Source: Thermococcus camini
GTDB lineage: Archaea; Methanobacteriota_B; Thermococci; Thermococcales; Thermococcaceae
Reading direction: 5' to 3'
Assembly: GCF_904067545.1 (NCBI RefSeq)
Contig: NZ_LR881183.1
Location: 1,368,277 to 1,432,276 of the forward strand
Length of the DNA: 64,000 nucleotides
Each line of letters starts with the position of its first letter. Position 1 is the first letter of the stretch. Below, piece by piece: positions 44,546 through 51,673 of this stretch. The notes beneath the pieces were generated by a model. The model did no database searches. It was given only the letters and a program-made list of their open reading frames with translations, and had not been told where the DNA came from. The position numbers were made by a program, and so were the translations under genes.

Positions 44546-44794
44546 ATGAAGGTCCGGCTCGGCTATCCAGACAGGATAGTCGAGGTTGATGATGGGACCG
44601 TCCGGGTCTTCAGGGGAAGACTCGTGAGCGCCCCCCTGAGCGAGGTTGTGAGCTACTACCTGAGGGGCGATGGACTTCTGCCCCCCGCGGTCAGGGAGAT
44701 CGCGCGGGACATAGTTGCGGTTCTTCTCAGAACGGGCGAGATGAAGGGCGAGTACCCTGGAGTTATAGAGCAGCTCCACGGCCTCAGCAGATGA
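44546..44794 (+). CDS. Small hypothetical protein
   Basis: 82 residues starting MKVRLGYPDRIVEVDDGTV. A strand-rich N-terminus is followed by two helices (PAVREIARDIVAVLLRTGEM). No cysteine, signal or membrane part. A GGGGTGG site and a TATA-like TTTTAAAAG about 45 bases upstream support ATG 44546; a longer in-frame start lacks a promoter. Not recognised. Confidence 0.65.
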   Translation: MKVRLGYPDRIVEVDDGTVRVFRGRLVSAPLSEVVSYYLRGDGLLPPAVREIARDIVAVLLRTGEMKGEYPGVIEQLHGLSR

Positions 44795-44911
44795 TTTTTA
44801 CATTTATCCTGCAAGGCCAGTCCCCTATTTAAGAACGTTTTTCCCGCACATCAGTTGAAAAGGTTTAAGTATTCTTCTGCACAATACCGGGAACTAAACT
44901 CACAGGAGGGA

Positions 44912-46429
44912 ATGGAAGTGAAGGCAAAGGTCAGGATACTGGATGTGTACAGCGGGAGGTACTCGGTTTTCATAAACGAGAAAGAGGCCATGAGAGCCAA
45001 GCTTCACCCGGATGATCTTGTAAAGCTTGAGGCCGGCAAGAAGACGGTTTACGGCAGCGTGGTCATAAGCGGTCTTGTCAAGGAGGGGGAGATCGGAATA
45101 AGCAGGGACGTCCTTCAGCTCCACAGCTTCTCGGAGGGTGAGGTGGTCACGGTCATCCCGAGCAGCACTCCCGAGAGCGTCCGCTACATAAAGAAGAAAA
45201 TGAACGGAGGAAAGCTCCGGAAGGTGGAGATAGAGACGATAATCAAGGACATCGTTGACAGGAAGCTCCGCGACATTGAGATAAGCTCATTCGTCACCTC
45301 ACTCGAGATAAACGGCCTCGATATGGACGAGATAGCCGCCCTGACGATAGCCATGGCCGAGACAGGCGATATGCTCGACATAGACAGAAAGCCAATAATG
45401 GATGTCCACAGCATTGGAGGCGTCCCCGGCAACAAGACCAACATCCTCGTCGTGCCTATCGTTGCCGCCGCAGGCCTCACCATCCCCAAGACCAGTTCCC
45501 GCGCAATAACCAGCGCGGCCGGAACGGCGGACGTCGTGGAGGTCTTTGCGGACGTCAGCTTCTCCCTCGACGAGATAAAGCGCATCGTGGAGAAAATAGG
45601 CGCCTGTATGGTATGGGGAGGAGCGCTTAACCTCGCTCCGGCCGACGATATAACCATCAAATCGGAACGCGCCCTCAGCATCGACCCGACCGGTCTGATG
45701 CTGGCCAGCATAATGTCAAAGAAGTACGCCATGGGCAGCCAGTACGTTCTCATTGACATTCCAACCGGCAAGGGTGTCAAGGTCGAGAGTGTGGACCAGG
45801 CCAGGGCCCTGGCGAGGGACTTCATTGAGCTGGGTAAGAGGCTCGGTCAGTACGTCGAGGTGGCCATAACCTACGGCGGACAGCCGATTGGACACACCGT
45901 TGGCCCGGCCCTTGAGGCGAGGGAGGCGCTCCAGGCCCTTATGGCCGGCACCGGTCCGGGCAGCCTCATAGAGAAGGCCACCGGGCTCGCTGGAGTCCTC
46001 CTGGAAATGGGCGGTGTTGCACCCTCCGGAATGGGCAAGAAGATGGCGCGCGAGATACTTGAGAGCGGAAAGGCCTACCAGAAGATGCGCGAGATAATAG
46101 AGGAGCAGGGAGGCAACCCGGACATTAAGCCGGAGGAAATACCAGTCGGCGACAAGACCTACACGTTCACCGCACCGACCAGCGGCTACATCACCGCCAT
46201 AGACAACAAGGCCATCACCGGAATAGCCAGGGCCGCCGGAGCGCCGGAGGACAAAGGCGCGGGAATCGAGCTGTACGTCAAGGTTGGGGAGAAGGTCAAG
46301 GAGGGCGATCCGCTCTTCACAATCCACGCGGAGAGTGAGGCAAGGCTCGACCAGGCGATAGTCTTTGCAAGAAGAACAGAACCCATAAGAATAGAGGGGA
46401 TGGTCCTTCAGAGGATAGGCAACATCTGA
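44912..46429 (+). CDS. deoA: AMP phosphorylase
   Basis: 505 residues. Converts AMP + phosphate to adenine + ribose 1,5-bisphosphate, the first step of the archaeal AMP route to type III RuBisCO. An archaea-specific N-terminal domain (about 1-85) precedes the thymidine-phosphorylase fold: [56 protein letters not shown] and [28 protein letters not shown] precedes ATG 44912. The isomerase and RuBisCO genes are not in this window. Confidence 0.94.
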   Translation: MEVKAKVRILDVYSGRYSVFINEKEAMRAKLHPDDLVKLEAGKKTVYGSVVISGLVKEGEIGISRDVLQLHSFSEGEVVTVIPSSTPESVRYIKKKMNGGKLRKVEIETIIKDIVDRKLRDIEISSFVTSLEINGLDMDEIAALTIAMAETGDMLDIDRKPIMDVHSIGGVPGNKTNILVVPIVAAAGLTIPKTSSRAITSAAGTADVVEVFADVSFSLDEIKRIVEKIGACMVWGGALNLAPADDITIKSERALSIDPTGLMLASIMSKKYAMGSQYVLIDIPTGKGVKVESVDQARALARDFIELGKRLGQYVEVAITYGGQPIGHTVGPALEAREALQALMAGTGPGSLIEKATGLAGVLLEMGGVAPSGMGKKMAREILESGKAYQKMREIIEEQGGNPDIKPEEIPVGDKTYTFTAPTSGYITAIDNKAITGIARAAGAPEDKGAGIELYVKVGEKVKEGDPLFTIHAESEARLDQAIVFARRTEPIRIEGMVLQRIGNI

Positions 46430-46431
46430 AC

Positions 46432-46456
46432 GGTGCTTTTCTCTTCTTTTCAAATT
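46432..46456 (+). terminator. T-rich candidate terminator after AMP phosphorylase
   Basis: TGCTTTTCTCTTCTTTTCAA follows 4 bases after the stop codon. An oligo-T tract of this kind is the main archaeal termination signal. It also separates the gene from the convergent DUF2095-like gene. Confidence 0.4.
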
Positions 46457-46487
46457 TAATGAAAGATCGCAGGGCGGAAAAGCGGTG

Positions 46488-46871
46488 TTATCCCCGCTTC
46501 CTGTGCCTCTCGTACCATCCCCACTCTTTTTTGGAGCCAAAGGCCCTAACTCCCTTCTCGACCAGGGTTATCCTGAGCTCCTTGGCCATCTCGTGGGTTA
46601 TCTCACCGCGCTCCTCCATCCAGTTTATTATCTCAAGCGCCTCGTCATCAGTACTGCATCTTCTGAGGAAATCTATGACGGTTGGATTGTAGCCGGAGAA
46701 GTTCATCTCCTCCTCGTCGATGGCCTTCTTCTCATCGGTTCTGTAAGCGTCTATTGAAACCCCTTCCTCCTCGAGCTCCCTCGCAAGGGCAGGGAAGGTC
46801 TGTTCAAACTCCTCTTTGTCGTACTCCTGCCAGGCGAAGTCGTCCATAGCTCTCTTTTTCTTTTCGTCCAT
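46488..46871 (-). CDS. DUF2095-like protein
   Basis: 127 residues, acidic and helical, starting MDEKKKRAMDDFAWQEYDKE, with YNPTVIDFLRRCSTDDEALEIINWM centrally. I connect it tentatively with the archaeal DUF2095 family; function unknown. GGTGTGGAGA precedes ATG 46871. It is divergent from the DUF123 gene 61 bases away. Confidence 0.7.
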   Translation of the reverse strand: MDEKKKRAMDDFAWQEYDKEEFEQTFPALARELEEEGVSIDAYRTDEKKAIDEEEMNFSGYNPTVIDFLRRCSTDDEALEIINWMEERGEITHEMAKELRITLVEKGVRAFGSKKEWGWYERHRKRG

Positions 46872-46932
46872 TCTCCACACCAGACTCGTTTGGGGCCAGG
46901 GGTTTATAAATGATGAGTAGAATCCTCCCACC

Positions 46933-47376
46933 ATGAGAGGATCATACCTCCTCGTAGTCCTGCTGGAGAACGATAAAACCATCAAAACCAAGGGGCGGGA
47001 GTTCCATCTAGGGAAGGGCCACTACGTGTACGTCGGCTCGGCGATGAACTCCCTCGAAAAACGCGTTGCCCGGCATTTCAGCGAGAACAAGAGGTTCCAC
47101 TGGCATATAGACTTCCTCCTGAAGGAGGCCGAGCTTTTGAGGGCGTACCTCATCCCCAGTGAGGAGCGGTTGGAGGAAAAGCTCTCGCTGGAGGTGGCAA
47201 AGTACGGGGAGCCCGTCGAGGGATTCGGTGCGGGGGACGTCAGGGTCAGCACCAACCTCTACCGCTTCGAAGGGGAACCCGATGGGGCTCTCACTGCCAT
47301 TCTAAGCGGACTCGGGCTGGAGTGGAAAAGGGTTAAAAGCAGAGAGGAAGTTATAGGGTTCGGTGAGAGAAAATGA
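46933..47376 (+). CDS. DUF123/GIY-YIG-like protein
   Basis: 147 residues. GKGHYVYVGSAMNSLEKRVARHF has the GIY-YIG-like core (here YVYVG) and the conserved Arg, followed by FHWHIDFLLKEAEL, a DUF123 signature found in archaeal small proteins and fused to some endonuclease III. It may nick DNA, but activity is unproven. The stop overlaps the GGGP synthase ATG by 4 bases. Confidence 0.85.
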   Translation: MRGSYLLVVLLENDKTIKTKGREFHLGKGHYVYVGSAMNSLEKRVARHFSENKRFHWHIDFLLKEAELLRAYLIPSEERLEEKLSLEVAKYGEPVEGFGAGDVRVSTNLYRFEGEPDGALTAILSGLGLEWKRVKSREEVIGFGERK

Positions 47377-48134
47377 GACTACAGCTCGGAAAGGTCGAAA
47401 GCTACATTCACGAGAAGCTCAAAAATGAGAAGCTCCACTTCGTTCTCCTCGATCCCGATGACGTGACGCCCGAGGAAGCCGCCAGGATAGCGGAGATGAG
47501 CGAGGAGATAGGGGTAGATGCCATAATGATAGGCGGCTCGACGGGGGCGGAGGGGGATGTCCTCGACGGCGTTGTGAGGGCGATAAAGAAATCCTCCAGC
47601 CTGCCGACGATACTGTTCCCCGGCTCCCACGGCGGGATAAGCAAACACGCCGATGCCATATTCTTCATGAGCCTGCTCAATTCGACCAATCCCTTCTTCA
47701 TAACCGGCTCCCAGGCCCTGGGAGCCTTCACCGTCAAGCGCTATGGAATAGAGCCAATACCAATGGCGTACCTCATAGTCGAGCCTGGAGAGACCGTTGG
47801 CTGGGTCGGCGATGCCAAGCCCATCCCGCGCCACAAGCCCAAGATCGCCGCCGCCTACGCCCTGGCGGGCCAGTACCTTGGAATGCGCCTGGTGTACCTC
47901 GAGGCAGGAAGCGGGGCGCCACAGCCCGTTCCCCCCGAGATGATAGCGCTCGTGAAGCGCGTCATAGACGTTCCCCTCATAGTCGGGGGCGGCATAAGAA
48001 CCGGGGAGCAGGCGCGGGCGGCTGTGAGGGCCGGCGCCGACATAATCGTCACAGGAACCGCGATAGAAAAGGCTGGCTCTCTGGGGAAGGCCAGGGAAAA
48101 GCTGGTGGAGCTGAACAGGGGAATAAAGGGATGA
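47373..48134 (+). CDS. Geranylgeranylglyceryl phosphate synthase
   Basis: 253-residue TIM barrel that joins geranylgeranyl diphosphate to sn-glycerol 1-phosphate, forming the first ether bond of archaeal lipids. Motifs: FVLLDPDDVTPEEA near the start, IMIGGSTGA, ILFPGSHGGISKHADA, LVYLEAGSGAPQPVP and the phosphate-binding IVGGGIRTGEQARAA and IIVTGTAIE. ATGA overlap with the DUF123 gene. Works downstream of the G1P dehydrogenase encoded at 32325. Confidence 0.95.
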   Translation: MRLQLGKVESYIHEKLKNEKLHFVLLDPDDVTPEEAARIAEMSEEIGVDAIMIGGSTGAEGDVLDGVVRAIKKSSSLPTILFPGSHGGISKHADAIFFMSLLNSTNPFFITGSQALGAFTVKRYGIEPIPMAYLIVEPGETVGWVGDAKPIPRHKPKIAAAYALAGQYLGMRLVYLEAGSGAPQPVPPEMIALVKRVIDVPLIVGGGIRTGEQARAAVRAGADIIVTGTAIEKAGSLGKAREKLVELNRGIKG

Positions 48135-48137
48135 GAC

Positions 48138-48377
48138 TCAGACCTCGGAGAGAACCTTGAACGTTATCTTTCCGTTCCGGACTATCTTTTTGAGGTCGGA
48201 GAGAAGCTTTGGAGCGTTGTCCTCGACCACTTCCATCTTGATTTCGCTTATGCCCTCGGCATCGGGCGGGAAGAAGTGAATGTCGCGAATCCTGCCCTTA
48301 ACCTTGCCATACAAACGGCTCAGAATCTTTCCCCTTCCTTCGTAGGGCAATTTTATGTCGAGTTCAACAATTTGCAT
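48138..48377 (-). CDS. Small conserved-looking hypothetical protein
   Basis: 79 residues, alternating strand/helix (MQIVELDIKLPYEGRG...EIKMEVVEDNAP...ITFKVLSEV), resembling a small ferredoxin-like fold. GGTGAT four bases upstream fixes ATG 48377, and a TATA-like GGTTATATAGG lies about 30 bases further up. Not recognised. Confidence 0.65.
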   Translation of the reverse strand: MQIVELDIKLPYEGRGKILSRLYGKVKGRIRDIHFFPPDAEGISEIKMEVVEDNAPKLLSDLKKIVRNGKITFKVLSEV

Positions 48378-48510
48378 GCATATCACCGCTCTATTTTATG
48401 AAAGAAGGCCTATATAACCCTTTTCATGAACGGGAATTATCGGGCGGGTATAAAAATAGTCCTGGCAGTTATAACCCTGGAGGCAACGCGAGCGGAACAT
48501 CCACGGATAA

Positions 48511-48533
48511 AGTTTAAGTTCTGCATGCAGAAC
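48511..48533 (+). promoter_or_regulatory. Promoter with a 16-bp palindrome for the predicted H/ACA RNA
   Basis: TATA-like AGTTTAAG at 48511-48518 lies 27 bases (centre) before 48541, the 5' end of the predicted RNA. GTTCTGCATGCAGAAC at 48518-48533 is a perfect 16-bp palindrome filling the space between TATA box and transcript start, a blocking position for a repressor. Confidence 0.5.
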
Positions 48534-48540
48534 AGAAAAT

Positions 48541-48612
48541 GCCCCCGGGAAACCGCGGGGGATGAGCGCCTCGGCGAGCGATGATTTCCCTTCGCTCCCC
48601 GGGGGCACACTC
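48541..48612 (+). ncRNA. Predicted H/ACA box guide RNA
   Basis: The 5' GCCCCCGGG (48541-48549) pairs perfectly with CCCGGGGGC (48598-48606). ACA follows at once (48607-48609), three bases from the expected 3' end. Between them lie unpaired segments that could form the guide pocket (AAACCGC and CTTCGCT), an upper stem, and two ATGA elements (GATGAGC and CGATGATT) suitable for a kink-turn bound by L7Ae. The length of about 72 nt is typical of single-hairpin archaeal H/ACA RNAs. Target uridine not identified. Confidence 0.6.
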
Positions 48613-48629
48613 ATAACAGGAAAAAGGAA

Positions 48630-49889
48630 TCACCACTTTCCTCGGGAGCCGTTGGTTCTCGAATAGCCTCCCGAGTAGTTTCTCCTCCCCCGTTTTCCGC
48701 CGTTACCGCGTCTTGGGTTCCGGGAGTAGCTCCTCTGGTTTTCCCTCTCATACCTCTCGCGGTACTCGCGTGGAATCTCCTCGCTCAGCTCGGACTTGCG
48801 TATCTCAACGCCCGCAGTCTGGGCGATGTAGCGGAGCCTCCTGAACTCGCCAGGCATTATGAAGGTCACCGCCCTTCCTTTCTTGCCCATCCTGCCAGTT
48901 CTGCCTATCCTGTGGACGTAGTCCTCGGCCGTCATTGGCAGGGAGTAGTTCACGACGTAGTTTATGTCCTGCACATCGAGGCCCCTGGCGGCGACGTCCG
49001 TCGCAACGAGAACCCTGGTTTTTTTGGTCTTGAAGCGCCAGAAGGTTCTCTCGCGCGCGGCCTGGCTCATATCCCCGTTTAAAGCCTCGGCGCTGTAGCC
49101 AGCCCTCCTGAGCTTCTCACTGAGCTCCCTGGTTTCCCTCTTGGTGGCGCAGAAGACTATGCCGTAGAAGTCCCCGGCGCCATCGAGTATCTTCCTGAGC
49201 ATCGTGAGCTTCCTCGCCGGGACGACCTCTATGTACTCCTGATCCACCATCTCAGGGACGAGCTCGTCGCTGCTGACGCTTACCACCTCGTAGTCACCCA
49301 TGTAGCGCCTCGCGAGCCTCTTTATCTCCAGTGGCATCGTGGCGGAGAACATCAGCACACGCTTCTTTCTCGGTGTCTCCCTGAAAATCGCCTCTATGTC
49401 GTCTATGAATCCCATGTCGAGCATCCTGTCGGCCTCATCGAGGATGAAGAACTTTACGGAGCTCAGGTCGAGGGTTCCGCGCCTTATGTGGTCGAGAACC
49501 CTTCCAGGGGTTCCGACTACAACATGGGTCCCCCGCTCAAGTGCCCTTATCTGAGGCCCTATCGGCTGGCCGCCGTAAACGGCGTAAACGTACACCCTCT
49601 TCCTCCCGCGGAGGCTCTTTATCTCGTCCGCGACCTGAAGGGCAAGCTCCCTCGTGGGCGTCAGTATTATCGCCTGAACCGCCTTCACCTTCGGATCGAT
49701 GGCCTCGATTATTGGAAGCGCAAAGGCGGCAGTCTTTCCCGTTCCGGTCTGGGACTGGCCGATTATATCGACGTCGCCCGATAGAAGGCGCGGGATTACC
49801 TCCCTCTGAATATCCGTCGGACTTGAGAAGCCCTTCTGCCTGACAGCCACTAACGTGGCCTCTGATAAGCCTAAGCTTTCAAAACTCAT
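48630..49889 (-). CDS. DEAD-box RNA helicase
   Basis: 419 residues with the full motif set: Q motif (FSSPTDIQREVIP), I QSQTGTGKT, Ia PTRELALQ, Ib TPGRVLDH, II LDEADRML, III FSATMP, IV FCATKRE, V ATDVAARGLDV and VI HRIGRTGRMG. The last 45 residues are Arg/Gly/Ser-rich (RRGNGGKRGRRNYSGGYSR), a likely RNA-binding tail. It unwinds RNA in ribosome assembly or cold response. Encoded just downstream of tRNA-Lys on the same strand. Confidence 0.95.
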   Translation of the reverse strand: MSFESLGLSEATLVAVRQKGFSSPTDIQREVIPRLLSGDVDIIGQSQTGTGKTAAFALPIIEAIDPKVKAVQAIILTPTRELALQVADEIKSLRGRKRVYVYAVYGGQPIGPQIRALERGTHVVVGTPGRVLDHIRRGTLDLSSVKFFILDEADRMLDMGFIDDIEAIFRETPRKKRVLMFSATMPLEIKRLARRYMGDYEVVSVSSDELVPEMVDQEYIEVVPARKLTMLRKILDGAGDFYGIVFCATKRETRELSEKLRRAGYSAEALNGDMSQAARERTFWRFKTKKTRVLVATDVAARGLDVQDINYVVNYSLPMTAEDYVHRIGRTGRMGKKGRAVTFIMPGEFRRLRYIAQTAGVEIRKSELSEEIPREYRERYERENQRSYSRNPRRGNGGKRGRRNYSGGYSRTNGSRGKW

Positions 49890-49958
49890 TTTTCTAACTC
49901 CTTACGTTACTCAAACGCATCCCTTCTCAAACGGAACGCGTCGAGAAGAAACGCGGTC

Positions 49959-50036
49959 TGGCGGGCCGGGGGGGATTCGAACCCCCGACCACGGGATTAA
50001 GAGTCCCGCGCTCTAACCATGCTGAGCTACCGGCCC
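49959..50036 (-). tRNA. tRNA-Lys (CTT)
   Basis: Read on the minus strand: acceptor GGGCCGG pairs with CCGGCCC, discriminator G, and CCA is encoded. The anticodon arm CGGGA-CTCTTAA-TCCCG gives anticodon CTT. T arm GGGGG-TTCGAAT-CCCCC. No intron. A TATA-like AATTTATAAAGC on the minus strand lies near 50064-50074. Divergent from tRNA-Leu. Confidence 0.95.
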
Positions 50037-50147
50037 TCAACCCGAAACCATAGACGGGAGGTTGCTTTATAAATTTTTCGGTCGGCGACCAGGTCGGAGG
50101 GAACAGAAAAATTTATAAAGGCTCCACGAGCCTTATAGTTTGGCGAC

Positions 50148-50235
50148 GCGGGGGTTGCCAAGCCTGGTCAAAGGCGCGGGATTGAGGGTCCCGTCCCGTA
50201 GGGGTTCCGGGGTTCAAATCCCCGCCCCCGCACCA
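50148..50235 (+). tRNA. tRNA-Leu (GAG)
   Basis: Acceptor GCGGGGG pairs with CCCCCGC, discriminator A, CCA encoded at 50233-50235. Anticodon loop TTGAGGG between CGGGA and TCCCG gives GAG. The long variable arm (TCCCGTAGGGGTT region) is typical of class II tRNA. A TATA box ATTTATAAAG lies at about 50111-50120. A structured repeat begins two bases after CCA. Confidence 0.95.
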
Positions 50236-50959
50236 CACAAACTTCGCCTTCGCGACGTTGAAGCGAAGCTTCAACGCACGGGACGACAGTCCCGTTGAGT
50301 TTGATCAAGGTCGGTGATTCCTGTTTGAGTTGTCTTCTCGGGAGTGTTTGCCTTTCAAGCCAAGCTCTTTGGGTTGGAATTCCTTTTAATTGGGTAAGCG
50401 TGTTGAGGTTTACACTCTTCCGCACTCCTTCGGAGCGCTTTTAGAGTTAACCTCTTGTTTTGATGCCTTGGAGAGGGAATTTCCGATTAGGGGGCCGTTT
50501 GAGAGTGCAAACGTTCTCCAAGTTACATTTTTGAAAGGAATCACGAACTTTGACGAAACTTTTCTCCAGAAAAGTTTCTTTGGTGAAGCTTTTGGAAAAA
50601 GCTTCAGCGCTGGCGGAAATTGGGGTGCTTTTTGGAGATTGCAAGTTCTGAAGTGGGTTTCTCATTCACTTGCTCATCAGCGAGTGTTTCACTTTCCAAA
50701 GGCGCCCTTCGGGCGCCGATAAAAATATGAAAACCACCCCCTAAACAGGAACCCAAAATGGTTCTCACTTGAAACATCACCCTCAAGTCTGGAAACCACA
50801 TTTCCAGTTACAACATAGAGAAGAGCTACAAACTCCAGCGAAGCTTTCTAAGACAGAAAAATGATTGTCAGGTAAGTTGTTTCCAGGTTTTACTCTCCCA
50901 AGAACGCACAGGCCAAACATATTTAAACCTTCTGTGCGTAAAATCCATCGGTGACTTTG
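50236..50959 (+). repeat. tRNA-linked structured non-coding element, copy B, and its flank
   Basis: There is no credible gene in 724 bases. Elements: CAAACTTCG from 50238, two extra hairpins CGTTGAAGC/GCTTCAACG (50256-50276) and ACGGGAC/GTCCCGT (50278-50295), AGTTTG closing at 50298-50303, a nested hairpin GAGGTT/AACCTC with ACTCT/AGAGT (50405-50454), and a 10-bp hairpin GAAACTTTTC/GAAAAGTTTC (50555-50578). The part to about 50612 is homologous to copy A after tRNA-Met. Beyond it lie a GGCGCCC-TTC-GGGCGCC hairpin near 50700 and GTTTTACTCTCC near 50887, also found in copy A. Confidence 0.7.
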
Positions 50960-51673
50960 ATGAAAGGAATCTCCCGAGAGCTGGTGGTTGGTATTTTCGT
51001 GGGAATCGCGATCGGGGCGGTTCTCTCCTACGCCCTCGCCGTCCACGACAGCACCTCCGGCGATATCCGCACCTGTCCCTTAGTCAGCCATGAAACCCTG
51101 ATGGAATACAGGTTGATGGCGAGCCCCGTTAGCGGCGAGGCCACCGCCCGGGCGGCGGAGAGAGCATATCTAGAGCAGCGCAGCCCCAACTACCCCCTCG
51201 AACTATTCAGGGAGATGTACCGTGATGTTCCGGGGAGAAAGGAATTCATCGGGCTTTCATACGTTTTCACCAATGACAACCTTCTTTACGGGCGATTCGC
51301 CATCTCCAACGAAACGCCTCCGGAGTTTGAGTTCGCAAGCCCTGCTCCGGGCATGAGCCAGAGGATAGACGGAGCGGGAATAATAACCCCCAAGTGGGCC
51401 GTTATCTTCGTGAGCCTCTATGATTTCAGGGGAATGAACGGCGTTGAGGAGCTCCGGCTCATCGTGCCGGAAGAATGGAAGCTCATGTACTACGGGGGAA
51501 CGGGAGACATTCTGACCGGAGACGTGCTCCGCGTTAGGTTCTCCAGCATGAAAAGGGACAACTACGTAGTCCTGGCCTTCGAGACCGACGGCTCCCTTGA
51601 TCACCCACCGCAAATAGAAGTCGTCGTTGATGGGGACAGCTACCGGCTGCTGAGGAGCTATTCCTCCACGTAG
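50960..51673 (+). CDS. Membrane-anchored hypothetical protein
   Basis: About 237 residues: an N-terminal anchor (ELVVGIFVGIAIGAVLSYALA) then an extracellular region without known domain; a beta-rich part lies at about 120-235. GGTGA five bases upstream fixes ATG 50960; a TATA-like ATATTTAAAC lies about 40 bases before it. It converges on the Hef gene, overlapping by 16 bases. Not recognised. Confidence 0.7.
   Translation: MKGISRELVVGIFVGIAIGAVLSYALAVHDSTSGDIRTCPLVSHETLMEYRLMASPVSGEATARAAERAYLEQRSPNYPLELFREMYRDVPGRKEFIGLSYVFTNDNLLYGRFAISNETPPEFEFASPAPGMSQRIDGAGIITPKWAVIFVSLYDFRGMNGVEELRLIVPEEWKLMYYGGTGDILTGDVLRVRFSSMKRDNYVVLAFETDGSLDHPPQIEVVVDGDSYRLLRSYSST

Noticed and set aside
50168-50425. 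85-codon minus-strand frame over tRNA-Leu and the repeat
   Set aside because: Covers a tRNA and hairpin-rich non-coding DNA; no ribosome site or recognisable protein features.
50630-50740. C/D box RNA on the minus strand around CTGATGA at about 50671-50677
   Set aside because: No second box set with 12-nt guides; only a C-like sequence and a separate GC hairpin.
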